Below, one piece after another: positions 48,446 through 57,880 of a DNA stretch of 64,000 bases (within the stretch, counting starts at the first letter, position 1; each line of letters begins with the position of its first letter). Where the stretch lies: the NCBI GenBank assembly GCA_903843305.1, contig CAIMPI010000015.1:95272-159271 (forward strand), in the 5' to 3' direction. The position numbers and the translations under genes were made by a program. The notes below the pieces were generated by a model. The model saw only the letters and a list, made by a program, of their open reading frames with translations, did no database searches and was not told the DNA's origin. Source of the DNA: an uncultured Chlorobiaceae bacterium (lineage in GTDB: Bacteria > Bacteroidota > Chlorobiia > Chlorobiales > Chlorobiaceae).

Positions 48446-48694
48446 ATGGAACAAGATATCAGATGGAAACAACGGCTTCAAAATTTCTCACGTCAATAAA
48501 GCTCTTGCAGGAAGTCCCTGAACTTGATTTACAAAAACTCTCATTCTTGGAAAAAGAGGGCATTATTTAACGTTTTAAATATACCTTTGAATTGGCTTGG
48601 AAAACCTTAAAAAGATAAAATGGAAGATATTAAAAATCCACAGTTGCAAGAGTATATTTAAGGAGTTGGAAAAGAGTTTTATGTGAAGGAATAA
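48446..48694 (+). pseudogene. decayed HI0074/HepT-like nucleotidyltransferase partner gene
   Basis: The start MEQDIRWKQRLQNFS is followed, after a frameshift near 48497, by IKLLQEVPELDLQKLSFLEK, EGII-stop-RFKYTFELAWKTLK and further stops. This is the pattern of the HI0074-type substrate-binding partner of minimal nucleotidyltransferases (normally QRFxYTxELAWKTLKD). At least one frameshift and several in-frame stops show it is dead. The companion nucleotidyltransferase gene is not present. Confidence 0.8.
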
Positions 48695-48731
48695 AACACC
48701 AGCAGGAATTCAAAATTTTGAACTCCTGCGC

Positions 48732-49745
48732 ATGAACAATACGACCCCCATGACGAGACACCATGAACCCGATATAGAGAGCATTGTCAGCGGCATTATG
48801 GCGGGCAACCGCCATACGCTGAGCCGTGCAATTACGTTGATTGAGTCGCAGCGGCCAGAGCATCAGCGGAAAGCACATGAGATTCTCGACCGCTGCCTTG
48901 CCAAAAAGAGCAACGCCATCCGTATCGGCATTACCGGTTCGCCTGGCGCTGGTAAAAGTACCTTTATTGAAGCGCTTGGCGAAGAGATTATCAAGCAAGG
49001 ACTCACGCTTGCTGTGCTGGCGATCGACCCCAGCAGCCAGCAATCAAGGGGCAGCATTCTCGGCGACAAGGCTCGTATGGAAAAGCTTGCTGGAAGAAAA
49101 GAGGCCTATATCCGTCCAACCGCCTCCTCAGGCTACCTTGGGGGTACCTCGCCAAAAACCCATGAAGCAATCGTCCTCTGCGAAGCTGCAGGATATGATG
49201 TCATTCTTGTTGAAACCGTTGGTGTCGGCCAGTCTGAGGTACTTGTCGATACCATGGTCGACTTTATCCTGTTGTTGATGCTGCCGGGATCAGGAGATGA
49301 ACTGCAGGGCATCAAGCGTGGCATCATGGAGATTGCCGATGCTGTAGCTATCACTAAAACTGACGGGGAACAATCAGGTATAGCGGCTGTCTCAAGAGCT
49401 GAATTCGAGGCCGCCCTTAGAATGTTGCCAGCAAAACACCCACTGTGGCAACCCCAGGTTTTTCTTACTTCCGCCCTGACAGGCACAGGCATCACGGAAG
49501 TCTGGAAGAACATTTCAGAATATTTTACACAGATGCGCACACAAAATATTCTGGAAGAACGGCGCAAGCAGCAACTCAAACACCTGCTCTATACGGTGCT
49601 GGAAGAGATGCTGAAAAAAGAGTTCTTTTCTCATCCTGAGGTCGTCAGCTTAAAAGAGAGCATCGAGCGACAAGTGCTTTTATCACAGCTCAGCCCTTTC
49701 AGTGGCGCAAGCACCCTGATGGACGCCTTCACTCGTCGCCGATAA
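48732..49745 (+). CDS. meaB: methylmalonyl-CoA mutase-associated GTPase MeaB
   Basis: A 337-residue G3E-family GTPase that guards methylmalonyl-CoA mutase during B12 loading and reactivation. Motifs: Walker A GITGSPGAGKST near residue 65, DPSSQQSRGSILGDK near 100, VETVGVGQSE near 160, and the base-specificity TKTDGEQSG. In many genomes meaB adjoins the mutase gene; here ~1.1 kb with a toxin-antitoxin pair and a pseudogene lies between them. Its last 17 nt overlap the convergent uspA-like gene. Confidence 0.95.
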   Translation: MNNTTPMTRHHEPDIESIVSGIMAGNRHTLSRAITLIESQRPEHQRKAHEILDRCLAKKSNAIRIGITGSPGAGKSTFIEALGEEIIKQGLTLAVLAIDPSSQQSRGSILGDKARMEKLAGRKEAYIRPTASSGYLGGTSPKTHEAIVLCEAAGYDVILVETVGVGQSEVLVDTMVDFILLLMLPGSGDELQGIKRGIMEIADAVAITKTDGEQSGIAAVSRAEFEAALRMLPAKHPLWQPQVFLTSALTGTGITEVWKNISEYFTQMRTQNILEERRKQQLKHLLYTVLEEMLKKEFFSHPEVVSLKESIERQVLLSQLSPFSGASTLMDAFTRRR

Positions 49746-50187
49746 ACTCCTTTTCTTCAGCCTTGACAATCAATACCGGGCAATTGGCCTTGCGAACAAC
49801 CGTCTCGGCAACGCTGCCCATAATGAAGCGACTCAGCCCTGTTTTGCCATGAGAGCCCATAATCACGAGATTGACATCAAGCTCACCTGATTTTTCAAGG
49901 ATCACATCCGAAGGATTTCCAATCTCTACGCCGCACTCGGCCTTCAACCCCGCCCCAAGCAACTCCTGAAGAACAACCTCAAGATCTGCCCGCGCTGCTT
50001 TTTCGAGATCCTCTTCAAGGGGAACATAATTTAAGGTGATATCAACCGCCATTGGCCTCGGCTCCACAACATTCAGCAGATAGACGGAAGCCCCCATGCT
50101 CGCAGCAAACTCCCTGGCATATTGCACTGCCTTGCGTGAGGCATCAGAAAAATCGACAGGACAAAGAATCGAATGAATCTTGAACAT
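49729..50187 (-). CDS. universal stress protein (UspA family)
   Basis: A 152-residue UspA-fold protein. ILCPVDFSDASRKAVQYA at the N-terminus and the ATP-binding block MGSHGKTGLSRFIMGSVAE (G-2x-G-9x-G-S) mark the nucleotide-binding subgroup. It converges with meaB, with overlapping 3' ends, and lies 12 nt after the slipin gene, probably in one transcript. Confidence 0.95.
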   Translation of the reverse strand: MFKIHSILCPVDFSDASRKAVQYAREFAASMGASVYLLNVVEPRPMAVDITLNYVPLEEDLEKAARADLEVVLQELLGAGLKAECGVEIGNPSDVILEKSGELDVNLVIMGSHGKTGLSRFIMGSVAETVVRKANCPVLIVKAEEKEFIGDE

Positions 50188-50199
50188 GATCGGAATAGT

Positions 50200-50973
50200 T
50201 TAGGTTGCCTTGGAAGAGTCCGATGACTTGTTTCCATCAAGAAATGCCTTGAACAGTTCAATCGGCAATGGGAAAATAATAGTGGAATTATGTTCTGCTG
50301 AGATGTCCTTCAGCGTCTGCATGTAGCGAAGCTGGAGGGCTGAAGGGCTTGCCGCAATAATAGTGGCAGCATCTGCAAGGCGCTGGGCTGCCTGATACTC
50401 CCCTTCTGCATTGATAACGGTCGACCGGCGTTCACGCTCAGCTTCAGCCTGTTTGGCCATTGCGCGACGCATCTCCTCAGGAAGGTCAATCTCCTTCACC
50501 TCCACCTTGGCAACCTTGACACCCCAAGGCTCAGTGTCCTTGTCGAGAATTGCCTGGATACGATCATTGATCTCGTCCCGTTCAGCAAGCAGATTATCAA
50601 GCTCCCCTTGGCCGCACACACTGCGAAGCGTGGTCTGGGCCAACTGTGACGTTGCAAAATGAAAATCTGCCACCTCAACAATAGCCTTAATAGGATCGAC
50701 AACACGGAAATAGACCACCGCACTCACCTTCACCGAGACATTATCGCGAGTAATAATATCCTGCGGGGGTACATCAAGCGTTACCGTCCGAAGATCTACC
50801 TTGACCATTTTATCGATACCCGGAATAAGAATAATCAGCCCCGGCCCTTTTGCAGCAATAATCCGCCCCAGACGGAAAATAACCCCTCGTTCATACTCCC
50901 TGAGAATTTTCACTGCCGAAACCAAAAACGCGGCAATCAAAACCAGAACGGTCATCACATCAAATGTCATCAT
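50200..50973 (-). CDS. slipin (stomatin/prohibitin SPFH family membrane protein)
   Basis: A 257-residue membrane protein. One N-terminal membrane segment ([19 protein letters not shown]) is followed by an SPFH domain ([36 protein letters not shown]) and a C-terminal coiled region ([20 protein letters not shown]). Such proteins form membrane rafts and often pair with an NfeD protease, which is absent here. I start at the ATG at 50973, with AAGGAG suitably placed; the frame runs further 5' without a ribosome site. Confidence 0.93.
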   Translation of the reverse strand: MMTFDVMTVLVLIAAFLVSAVKILREYERGVIFRLGRIIAAKGPGLIILIPGIDKMVKVDLRTVTLDVPPQDIITRDNVSVKVSAVVYFRVVDPIKAIVEVADFHFATSQLAQTTLRSVCGQGELDNLLAERDEINDRIQAILDKDTEPWGVKVAKVEVKEIDLPEEMRRAMAKQAEAERERRSTVINAEGEYQAAQRLADAATIIAASPSALQLRYMQTLKDISAEHNSTIIFPLPIELFKAFLDGNKSSDSSKAT

Positions 50974-51038
50974 AACATCAACTCCTTTTGTAATCGTGTT
51001 TCCATTAAAATTAACACTTCTGCGACCCATTTTACTAT

Positions 51039-52001
51039 TTATTTCGGCATACCTGCAAGAAAACGCTCGATAACGCCAATGTCTTCAGCACTGAGCCTGA
51101 ACTCCGCAGCGCCAACAATACCGTCAACCTGCGCAGCATTGCGGCCACCCACAATTGCACCCGTCACAGCGGGATGGCGCAAGGTCCAGGCAATGGCGAC
51201 CTCTCCTGCAGAATGTCCGTGCGGAGAGCCGATCCGTTTAAGCAACTCAACCAGTTTGAGATTGGCGGAAAGACGAGGCTCCTGAAACTCCTTGTTATTC
51301 CTGCGCCAGTCATCTGCTGAAAAATTTGCAGCCCGTTCCCGCGTCATTGCTCCGCTCAACATGCCGGAGAGCATTGGAGAATAGACAATAACACCGATGT
51401 TCTGCTCCATGCAGAACGGAAGGAGCGTTTGTTCAATCGCCGGACGAAGCATTGAATAGGGGGGCTGAAGGGTGGCAACCGGCGCAATCGGGATAATCCG
51501 TCGCAGTTGATCAACACTGAAATTAGAAACCCCAATATGGCGTACCAGCCCTTCCTCCTTGAGGCGGGCCATCTCCTGCCAACCCTCTTCAAGGTCAGCT
51601 TCAGGGTTTGGCCAGTGAATCTGATAAAGATCGATGGCATCGACTCTGAGCCTCTTCAGGCTCGCTTCGCACTCACGCCGTATTGAATCAGCCTTGAGAC
51701 TGTTGCCCATCTGGCGACGAGCATCCCACACCAGCGAACATTTGGTGAATATCCAGGGCTTGTTCTTCATACCGGCAACGGCCTTCGCCACCAGCTCCTC
51801 AGAATGGCCAAGCCCGTAAACCGCTGCCGTATCTATCCAGTTTATGCCAAGCTCAACGGCCCTTTCAATTGCAGCAATCGCATCACCGTCATCCTGCGCT
51901 CCCCAGCCAAATGCCCAGTCGCCGCCACCAATGGCCCAGCTTCCGAAACCGACAGGGGTAATCTGCATATCCGTATTTCCAAACTGTTTTTTCTGCATCA
52001 T
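51039..52001 (-). CDS. aldo/keto reductase
   Basis: A 320-residue NADPH-dependent oxidoreductase with the AKR barrel. The catalytic Asp, Tyr, Lys and His lie in [23 protein letters not shown] and [11 protein letters not shown]. The C-terminal cofactor region is [13 protein letters not shown]. The substrate is unknown. Confidence 0.94.
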   Translation of the reverse strand: MMQKKQFGNTDMQITPVGFGSWAIGGGDWAFGWGAQDDGDAIAAIERAVELGINWIDTAAVYGLGHSEELVAKAVAGMKNKPWIFTKCSLVWDARRQMGNSLKADSIRRECEASLKRLRVDAIDLYQIHWPNPEADLEEGWQEMARLKEEGLVRHIGVSNFSVDQLRRIIPIAPVATLQPPYSMLRPAIEQTLLPFCMEQNIGVIVYSPMLSGMLSGAMTRERAANFSADDWRRNNKEFQEPRLSANLKLVELLKRIGSPHGHSAGEVAIAWTLRHPAVTGAIVGGRNAAQVDGIVGAAEFRLSAEDIGVIERFLAGMPK

Positions 52002-52019
52002 CGTTCCTTATGTTTAATG

Positions 52020-52307
52020 TTATGCTGCCACAGTTTTTTCATAAAATGGAGAAGGGATTTTTGGATAGGCCCGATAGACGTGGCGGAAAATCTCCTCCGA
52101 CCTCTCCTGAACCTCCTCTTCAGTATAACACTCCACCGGCAAACCCGTATCATCACTCCAGAGAAAATCCTGGATTGCCGCGCGTACCGCATCGCGGGTT
52201 GACTCCTTCTACTGCCAATGGTCAATTATGAGCTTTTCAGCCTTCAGCTTTGCGAGCAGATCAACCTCTTGTTGCTGGTTGAGGAGATACTGCGGTAATG
52301 TCTCAAT
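52020..52307 (-). pseudogene. C-terminal remnant of a type I restriction HsdR gene
   Basis: In one frame the minus strand reads ETLPQYLLNQQQEVDLLAKL, KAEKLIIDHWQ, a TAG stop, KESTRDAVRAAIQDFLWSDD, TGLPVECYTEEEVQERSEE, IFRHVYRAYPKIPSPFYEK and a natural stop at 52020. This matches the C-terminal end of long HsdR subunits. The upstream ~900 residues are gone and one internal stop is present. It is not derived from the intact hsdR at 32170-34707, whose C-terminus is different. Confidence 0.75.
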
Positions 52308-52310
52308 TTA

Positions 52311-52924
52311 CTTTTTATTCTGACGTTGCTCATGCACTTCACCGAAAAAATCAGTAAAATAAAATTAGACAAGGAAAACGAATGAATTCGATGCATTTAT
52401 CTTATACCATCTCTGTTATAAAAATTACTGCATCATGCCAGATATAACGCTGTCTCCCATCTTTTTTCATAAATGCCGTAGGAATGACATATCGGTAGAA
52501 ACCAGCATAACACGGCCGTCCCTCTTTTCTTATCTTTCAAGCACGGAGAATCGATAACGGAATATTTGCAGTTTGCGGGATGAGGAAAAAACTCTCCAAA
52601 GCCTACCCAAAAGGCGCAATGATTACAGCAACTTTCGAAAACTGGCGGACAATCGATCTCATTCAGCACACCGTTTGCCCACTCGTGCATGTAGAGATCA
52701 TCTATCCCCAAAATAAGCGACACGCTTCCAACCAAAACGTAGCTTCCATCACTTTCCTACAATTTTGTAGATCTTCCTGCCATTTATAATCCCCTGCTTT
52801 TAATAAATTCAAGCCCCGGAATAAAATAAACCATGGCCACCAAACGGCTGAAGCCTTTTAACAATGCGGCTTTTAGGGCGTAAACCTATTTTTTTCAAAA
52901 AACTTTTCTGTAAAGCCGAATCTT
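52311..52924. other. gap between HsdR remnant and nif promoter
   Basis: About 600 nt without a gene I can support. Two overlapping open frames, 52433-52735 on the minus strand and 52580-52789 on the plus strand, compete for the same DNA and neither shows a family motif or a good ribosome site. The 3' part is presumably the upstream control region of the nif operon. Confidence 0.4.
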
Positions 52925-52940
52925 TGGCACGCATCTTGCT
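52925..52940 (+). promoter_or_regulatory. sigma-54 (-24/-12) promoter of the nif operon
   Basis: TGGCACG-CATC-TTGCT is a full match to the sigma-54 consensus TGGCACG-N4-TTGCW. It lies 88 nt before the nifH ATG on the coding strand. Transcription from here would require RpoN and an enhancer-binding activator. I found no clear TGT-N10-ACA NifA site upstream by eye. Confidence 0.85.
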
Positions 52941-53016
52941 TGTTAATAGTCATAACTATTCAGGGCAACAATGAATCAAGCCTGAATATTTGACGATAAA
53001 GGCAACGATAACCTAA

Positions 53017-53853
<837 letters not shown>

Positions 53854-53871
53854 AAAAAGGAGTAAACAAAG

Positions 53872-54225
53872 ATGTTAATGATCAGAACAATCGTAAGACC
53901 AGAAAAGGTGTATGATGTCATGCAGGGATTGCTTGATGCAGGCTATCCATCCATAACAAAAATCTCGGTGGTAGGACGCGGTAAACAGCGCGGTCTCCGC
54001 GTCGGTGACGTGGTCTATGATGAAATTCCAAAAGAGATGTTGTTCACGGTGGTTCCGAATACCGATAAAGATTTTGTTATACGGGCAATCCTTGATAATG
54101 CGAAATCGGGAGCGGAAGGGAAATTTGGTGATGGAAAGATCTTTGTTTCAGCCGTTGAAGAGGTTTACACCATAAGCACCGGCGAACGGGAAACCGATCA
54201 ATTGCTTCCAGCAAAGGAGGCTTGA
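53872..54225 (+). CDS. nifI1: nitrogen regulatory PII-like protein NifI1
   Basis: A 117-residue PII-family protein located between nifH and nifD. The N-terminus MLMIRTIVRPEKVYDVMQGL and T-loop region GKQRGLRVGDVVYDEIPKEM match the NifI1 group. In methanogens NifI1 and NifI2 together bind dinitrogenase and switch activity off when ammonium is present, with relief by 2-oxoglutarate; the same job is inferred here. A good AAAGGAG site precedes it. Confidence 0.95.
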   Translation: MLMIRTIVRPEKVYDVMQGLLDAGYPSITKISVVGRGKQRGLRVGDVVYDEIPKEMLFTVVPNTDKDFVIRAILDNAKSGAEGKFGDGKIFVSAVEEVYTISTGERETDQLLPAKEA

Positions 54226-54603
54226 ATGAAAGAGATTATTGCAGTCATAAGGATAAACAAAGTGAACGCGACAAAAAAAGCGCTTATCGATGCAGGTATA
54301 CCGGCTTTCACAGCCACCGGCAGGGTGATGGGGCGCGGCAAGGGGCAGGTTCATTACGACATTCTCAGAGGCGCTGAAGCGGGTCATCCAGAGGCAATTG
54401 CTCAGCTCGGCAATGCACCAAGACTGGTTGCAAAGCGAATTGTGACGGTTGTCGTGCCTGATGAGTTATGCAAAACAGCAATCGACACCATTATCCAGAC
54501 CAACCAGACAGGTAAACCTGGTGATGGCAAGATTTTTGTAACACCGATTCTTGAAACCATCAGAGTAAGAACAGGTGAAGAGGGCGATGCAGCGCTGAAC
54601 TAA
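54226..54603 (+). CDS. nifI2: nitrogen regulatory PII-like protein NifI2
   Basis: A 125-residue PII-family protein starting directly at the nifI1 stop (TGAATG). It has the longer T-loop region of NifI2 (GRVMGRGKGQVHYDILRG), a family trait, and the C-terminal GDGKIFVTPILETIRVRTGE. It should act with NifI1 in post-translational control of nitrogenase. Confidence 0.95.
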   Translation: MKEIIAVIRINKVNATKKALIDAGIPAFTATGRVMGRGKGQVHYDILRGAEAGHPEAIAQLGNAPRLVAKRIVTVVVPDELCKTAIDTIIQTNQTGKPGDGKIFVTPILETIRVRTGEEGDAALN

Positions 54604-54640
54604 CGATAAATATTTAACAGGTGTAAAAGGAGAGAGTTCC

Positions 54641-56281
54641 ATGGAGGCGAACAGAATTATTCCAGATCCTTCCCAAGTCAGGGAGGAGCTGATACAAAAA
54701 TACCCGGCCAAGGTGGCAAAAAAACGGGCCAAGTCGATAGTGATCAACGATCCTGAGATCATCCCCGAAGTACAGGCCAACGTGCGTACCGTTCCGGGAA
54801 TCATTACGCAGCGTGGATGCTCTTATGCTGGCTGTAAAGGTGTGGTGCTCGGACCGACGCGAGACATTGTCAACATTGTACACGGCCCGATCGGATGCAG
54901 TTTTTATGCCTGGTTGACTCGTCGTAACCAGACGAAACCAGAGACGCTGATGGACGCAAACTACATCCCCTACTGTTTCTCGACTGATATGCAGGAGGAG
55001 AACATCGTCTTTGGCGGTGAAAAGAAGCTGAAGATTGCGATCCAGGAGGCTTATGACCTCTTTCATCCAAAATCCATCGCGATCTTCTCGACCTGTCCGG
55101 TCGGTCTGATTGGAGATGATGTGCACGCTGCATCAAGAGAGATGAAGGAAAAGTTCGGAGATTGCAACGTTTTCGGGTTCAGTTGCGAAGGGTACAGGGG
55201 TGTCAGCCAGTCAGCAGGTCACCACATTGCCAACAACGGTGTTTTCAAGCACATGGTTGGACGCGACAATACGCCGAGTGAAGGGAAGTTCAAGCTGAAC
55301 CTCCTTGGTGAATACAACATCGGTGGTGATGCTTTTGAAATTGAACGCATTTTTGAAAAAGTTGGCATTACGCTGGTTGCCTCTTTCAGCGGCAACTCAA
55401 CGGTTGGAGCGATTGAGAATTCCCATACGGCAGACCTTAACGTCATTCTTTGTCACCGTTCCATCAACTACATGGGTGACATGATGGAAACGAAGTACGG
55501 GATTCCCTGGATGAAGGTGAACTTTGTAGGAGCTGAATCGACAGCAAAGTCACTGAGGAAAATTGCTGAATACTTTGGTGATGAAGAGCTTAAGGCTCGG
55601 GTTGAAGCAGTTATTGCCGAGGAGACGCCAAAGGTAAAAGCGGTGATTGAGGAGATTCTTCCGAGAACCAAAGGGAAAACCGCTATGCTTTTTGTCGGTG
55701 GATCTCGAGCCCATCACTACCAGGATCTCTTTAACGAGCTTGGTATGACTACGGTAGCGGCGGGATACGAGTTTGCTCACCGTGATGACTATGAGGGCCG
55801 TGAGGTACTGCCGAAGATCAAGGTTGATGCTGACAGCAAGAATATTGAGGAGTTGAAGATAGTCGCCGATCCTGAGCTTTACAATCCGAGAAAAACAGAT
55901 GCTGAACTTGAAGCACTGAAGGAGAAGGGGTTGGAGATCAATGGCTATGAGGGGATGATGAAGCAAATGACTAAAAAGTCGCTTGTTGTTGATGACCTCA
56001 GCCACTATGAGTCTGAAAAGCTGATTGAGATATACAAGCCGGATATTTTCTGCGCCGGTATCAAAGAGAAGTATGTGGTACAGAAGATGGGGATTCCGCT
56101 GAAACAGCTCCACAGCTATGACTACGGCGGTCCTTACACTGGTTTTGAGGGTGCAGTAAACTTTTACAAAGACATCGACCGCATGGTGAACAACCCCGTA
56201 TGGAAGCTGATCAAGGCGCCATGGGAAAAGGCCGGAAATGGGAATGGTGCAGGACTTGCAGCCAGTTACGTGACACAGTAA
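54641..56281 (+). CDS. nifD: nitrogenase MoFe protein alpha chain
   Basis: A 546-residue subunit that carries the FeMo-cofactor. P-cluster ligands are C60 (RGCSYAGC), C86 (GPIGCSF) and C152 (STCPVG). The cofactor ligands are C271 (VILCHRS) and H491 (LHSYDYGGPYTGFEG). It is ~50 residues longer than the proteobacterial NifD owing to an insertion in the C-terminal half (around DADSKNIEELKIVADPELYN), as in the clostridial-type group. The HSYD-type cofactor pocket supports a Mo enzyme rather than V or Fe-only, and no anfG/vnfG gene is present. Confidence 0.97.
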   Translation: MEANRIIPDPSQVREELIQKYPAKVAKKRAKSIVINDPEIIPEVQANVRTVPGIITQRGCSYAGCKGVVLGPTRDIVNIVHGPIGCSFYAWLTRRNQTKPETLMDANYIPYCFSTDMQEENIVFGGEKKLKIAIQEAYDLFHPKSIAIFSTCPVGLIGDDVHAASREMKEKFGDCNVFGFSCEGYRGVSQSAGHHIANNGVFKHMVGRDNTPSEGKFKLNLLGEYNIGGDAFEIERIFEKVGITLVASFSGNSTVGAIENSHTADLNVILCHRSINYMGDMMETKYGIPWMKVNFVGAESTAKSLRKIAEYFGDEELKARVEAVIAEETPKVKAVIEEILPRTKGKTAMLFVGGSRAHHYQDLFNELGMTTVAAGYEFAHRDDYEGREVLPKIKVDADSKNIEELKIVADPELYNPRKTDAELEALKEKGLEINGYEGMMKQMTKKSLVVDDLSHYESEKLIEIYKPDIFCAGIKEKYVVQKMGIPLKQLHSYDYGGPYTGFEGAVNFYKDIDRMVNNPVWKLIKAPWEKAGNGNGAGLAASYVTQ

Positions 56282-56308
56282 TGAATGGAAAACGGAAACT
56301 ATTAAATT

Positions 56309-57691
56309 ATGCTATTACGACACACATCAAAAGAGGTTAAAGAGCGTGAGGGGCTGACGATCAACCCGGCAAAGACCTGCCAGCCGATCGGCGCCATGTA
56401 TGCTGCGCTCGGTATTCATGGCTGTCTGCCTCACAGCCATGGCTCACAAGGGTGCTGCTCCTATCACAGGAGCACCCTTACCCGCCACTATAAAGAGCCT
56501 GTTATGGCGGCAACAAGTTCGTTCACCGAAGGAGCTTCGGTGTTCGGTGGCCAGGCAAACCTTCTTGCAGCCATCGACACCATCTTTGCGGTTTATGATC
56601 CTGATATCATTGCGGTGCACTCTACCTGCCTCAGTGAAACTATCGGTGATGACTTGCAGCAGATCACGAAAAAGGCAAGCGATGACGGTAAAATCCCAGA
56701 GGGCAAGTATGTGATTTTTGCCAGCACACCGAGCTTTGTCGGCTCGCATGTCACTGGATATGCCAACATGGTTGCTGGTATAGCAACACAATTTGCGGAG
56801 TCAACTGGTGTCAAAAAGAACCAGTTCAACATTATTGCCGGATGGATGGAGCCTTCGGACATGCGCGAAATCAAACGCATGGCGACGGTAATGGGAGTCA
56901 ATATTGTGCTCTTTCCAGATACGTCGGATGTCCTTGATGCACCACAAACCGGCAAGCATGTCTTTTATCCGAAAGGAGGCACAACTGTAACAGAGCTGAA
57001 AAGCAGTGGCGACAGCCTCGTTTCACTGGCTCTCGGAAGCATTAGTGCTGAACCAGCGGCAATCGCGCTTGAAAAAAAGTGCAAAGTGCCTTTTGAAACG
57101 CTCGACATACCCATAGGGCTTAGTGCAACCGACCGCTTCATCATGGCAATCAGCAAGGTTGCCGGAGTAACAGTGCCCGATGAGATTACGGCTGACAGAG
57201 GACGACTGGTTGATGTGATGTGCGACATGGAGCAGTATCTGCACGGCAAGAGGGTTGCGCTCTTCGGTGACCCGGATCAGATCCTGCCGCTCACCGAGTT
57301 CCTGCTCGACCTGAACATGAAACCTGTTCATATCGTCAGCGGCACACCCGGCCAGCGGTTTGAGAAGCAGATGCGCCAGCTTCTTGACGAGAGGTCACCG
57401 GAAACAAACTTCAAGAGTGGACTTCAGGCAGACATGTTCCTGCTGCACCAGTGGATGAAGAATGAGCCTGTTGACCTGCTGTTCGGCAACACTTATGGCA
57501 AGTATATGGCTCGTGATGAAGATATTCCATTTATCAGGTTTGGTTTCCCGATCCTTGACCGCATCGGCCACAGCTACTTCCCGAATGTCGGGTACAGCGG
57601 CAGCCTGAGACTGCTTGAAAAGATTCTGAATGCTGTAATGGATCGCCAGGATCGTGATGCACTGGAAGAGAAGTTTGAGCTGGTGATGTAG
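56309..57691 (+). CDS. nifK: nitrogenase MoFe protein beta chain
   Basis: A 460-residue partner of NifD that completes the P-cluster. Ligands are C24 (AKTCQPIG), C49 (GSQGCCSYHR) and C107 (STCLSETIGDD). It lacks the ~60-residue N-terminal extension of proteobacterial NifK, as expected of the clostridial-type group, which fits the long NifD. The gene starts 27 nt after nifD. Confidence 0.97.
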   Translation: MLLRHTSKEVKEREGLTINPAKTCQPIGAMYAALGIHGCLPHSHGSQGCCSYHRSTLTRHYKEPVMAATSSFTEGASVFGGQANLLAAIDTIFAVYDPDIIAVHSTCLSETIGDDLQQITKKASDDGKIPEGKYVIFASTPSFVGSHVTGYANMVAGIATQFAESTGVKKNQFNIIAGWMEPSDMREIKRMATVMGVNIVLFPDTSDVLDAPQTGKHVFYPKGGTTVTELKSSGDSLVSLALGSISAEPAAIALEKKCKVPFETLDIPIGLSATDRFIMAISKVAGVTVPDEITADRGRLVDVMCDMEQYLHGKRVALFGDPDQILPLTEFLLDLNMKPVHIVSGTPGQRFEKQMRQLLDERSPETNFKSGLQADMFLLHQWMKNEPVDLLFGNTYGKYMARDEDIPFIRFGFPILDRIGHSYFPNVGYSGSLRLLEKILNAVMDRQDRDALEEKFELVM

Positions 57692-57759
57692 AGAGATATA
57701 AAGATATGTGAAGGGTGAAGAATGCTGCACCTGCGGGGAGTTTAAAACAATTGTTCTTA

Positions 57760-57853
57760 AGCCCCCGAGGGGCGGCATATTGGTAGCGCAAGGTGTGAAC
57801 CTTGGGAAAGCAGGGAGTGAACCCAGGAAACACGCGGGATGTAAATCCCACAA
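57760..57853 (+). repeat. dispersed palindromic repeat with imperfect tandem units in the nifK-nifE spacer
   Basis: AGCCCCCGAGGGGC followed by GGCATATTGGTAGC (57760-57787) matches the repeat at 38126-38154 in inverse orientation. Three imperfect ~22-nt units follow (GTGTGAACCTTGGGAAAGCAG, GAGTGAACCCAGGAAACAC, GATGTAAATCCCAC). The unusual 189-nt spacer in an otherwise tight operon is therefore mostly repeat DNA. A short frame runs through it but reads only the repeat. Confidence 0.65.
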
Positions 57854-57880
57854 TAATATTTTTATCAAAAGGGTGTGGCT

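Noticed and set aside
52433..52735. 100-codon minus-strand frame in the gap before nifH
   Set aside because: It competes with a plus-strand frame over the same DNA, has many scattered Cys and Trp, no family motif and no convincing ribosome site.
57785..57855. CRISPR-like appearance of short repeats in the nifK-nifE spacer
   Set aside because: The units are imperfect, contiguous without spacers, and no cas gene is present; no CRISPR array was seen anywhere in the window.
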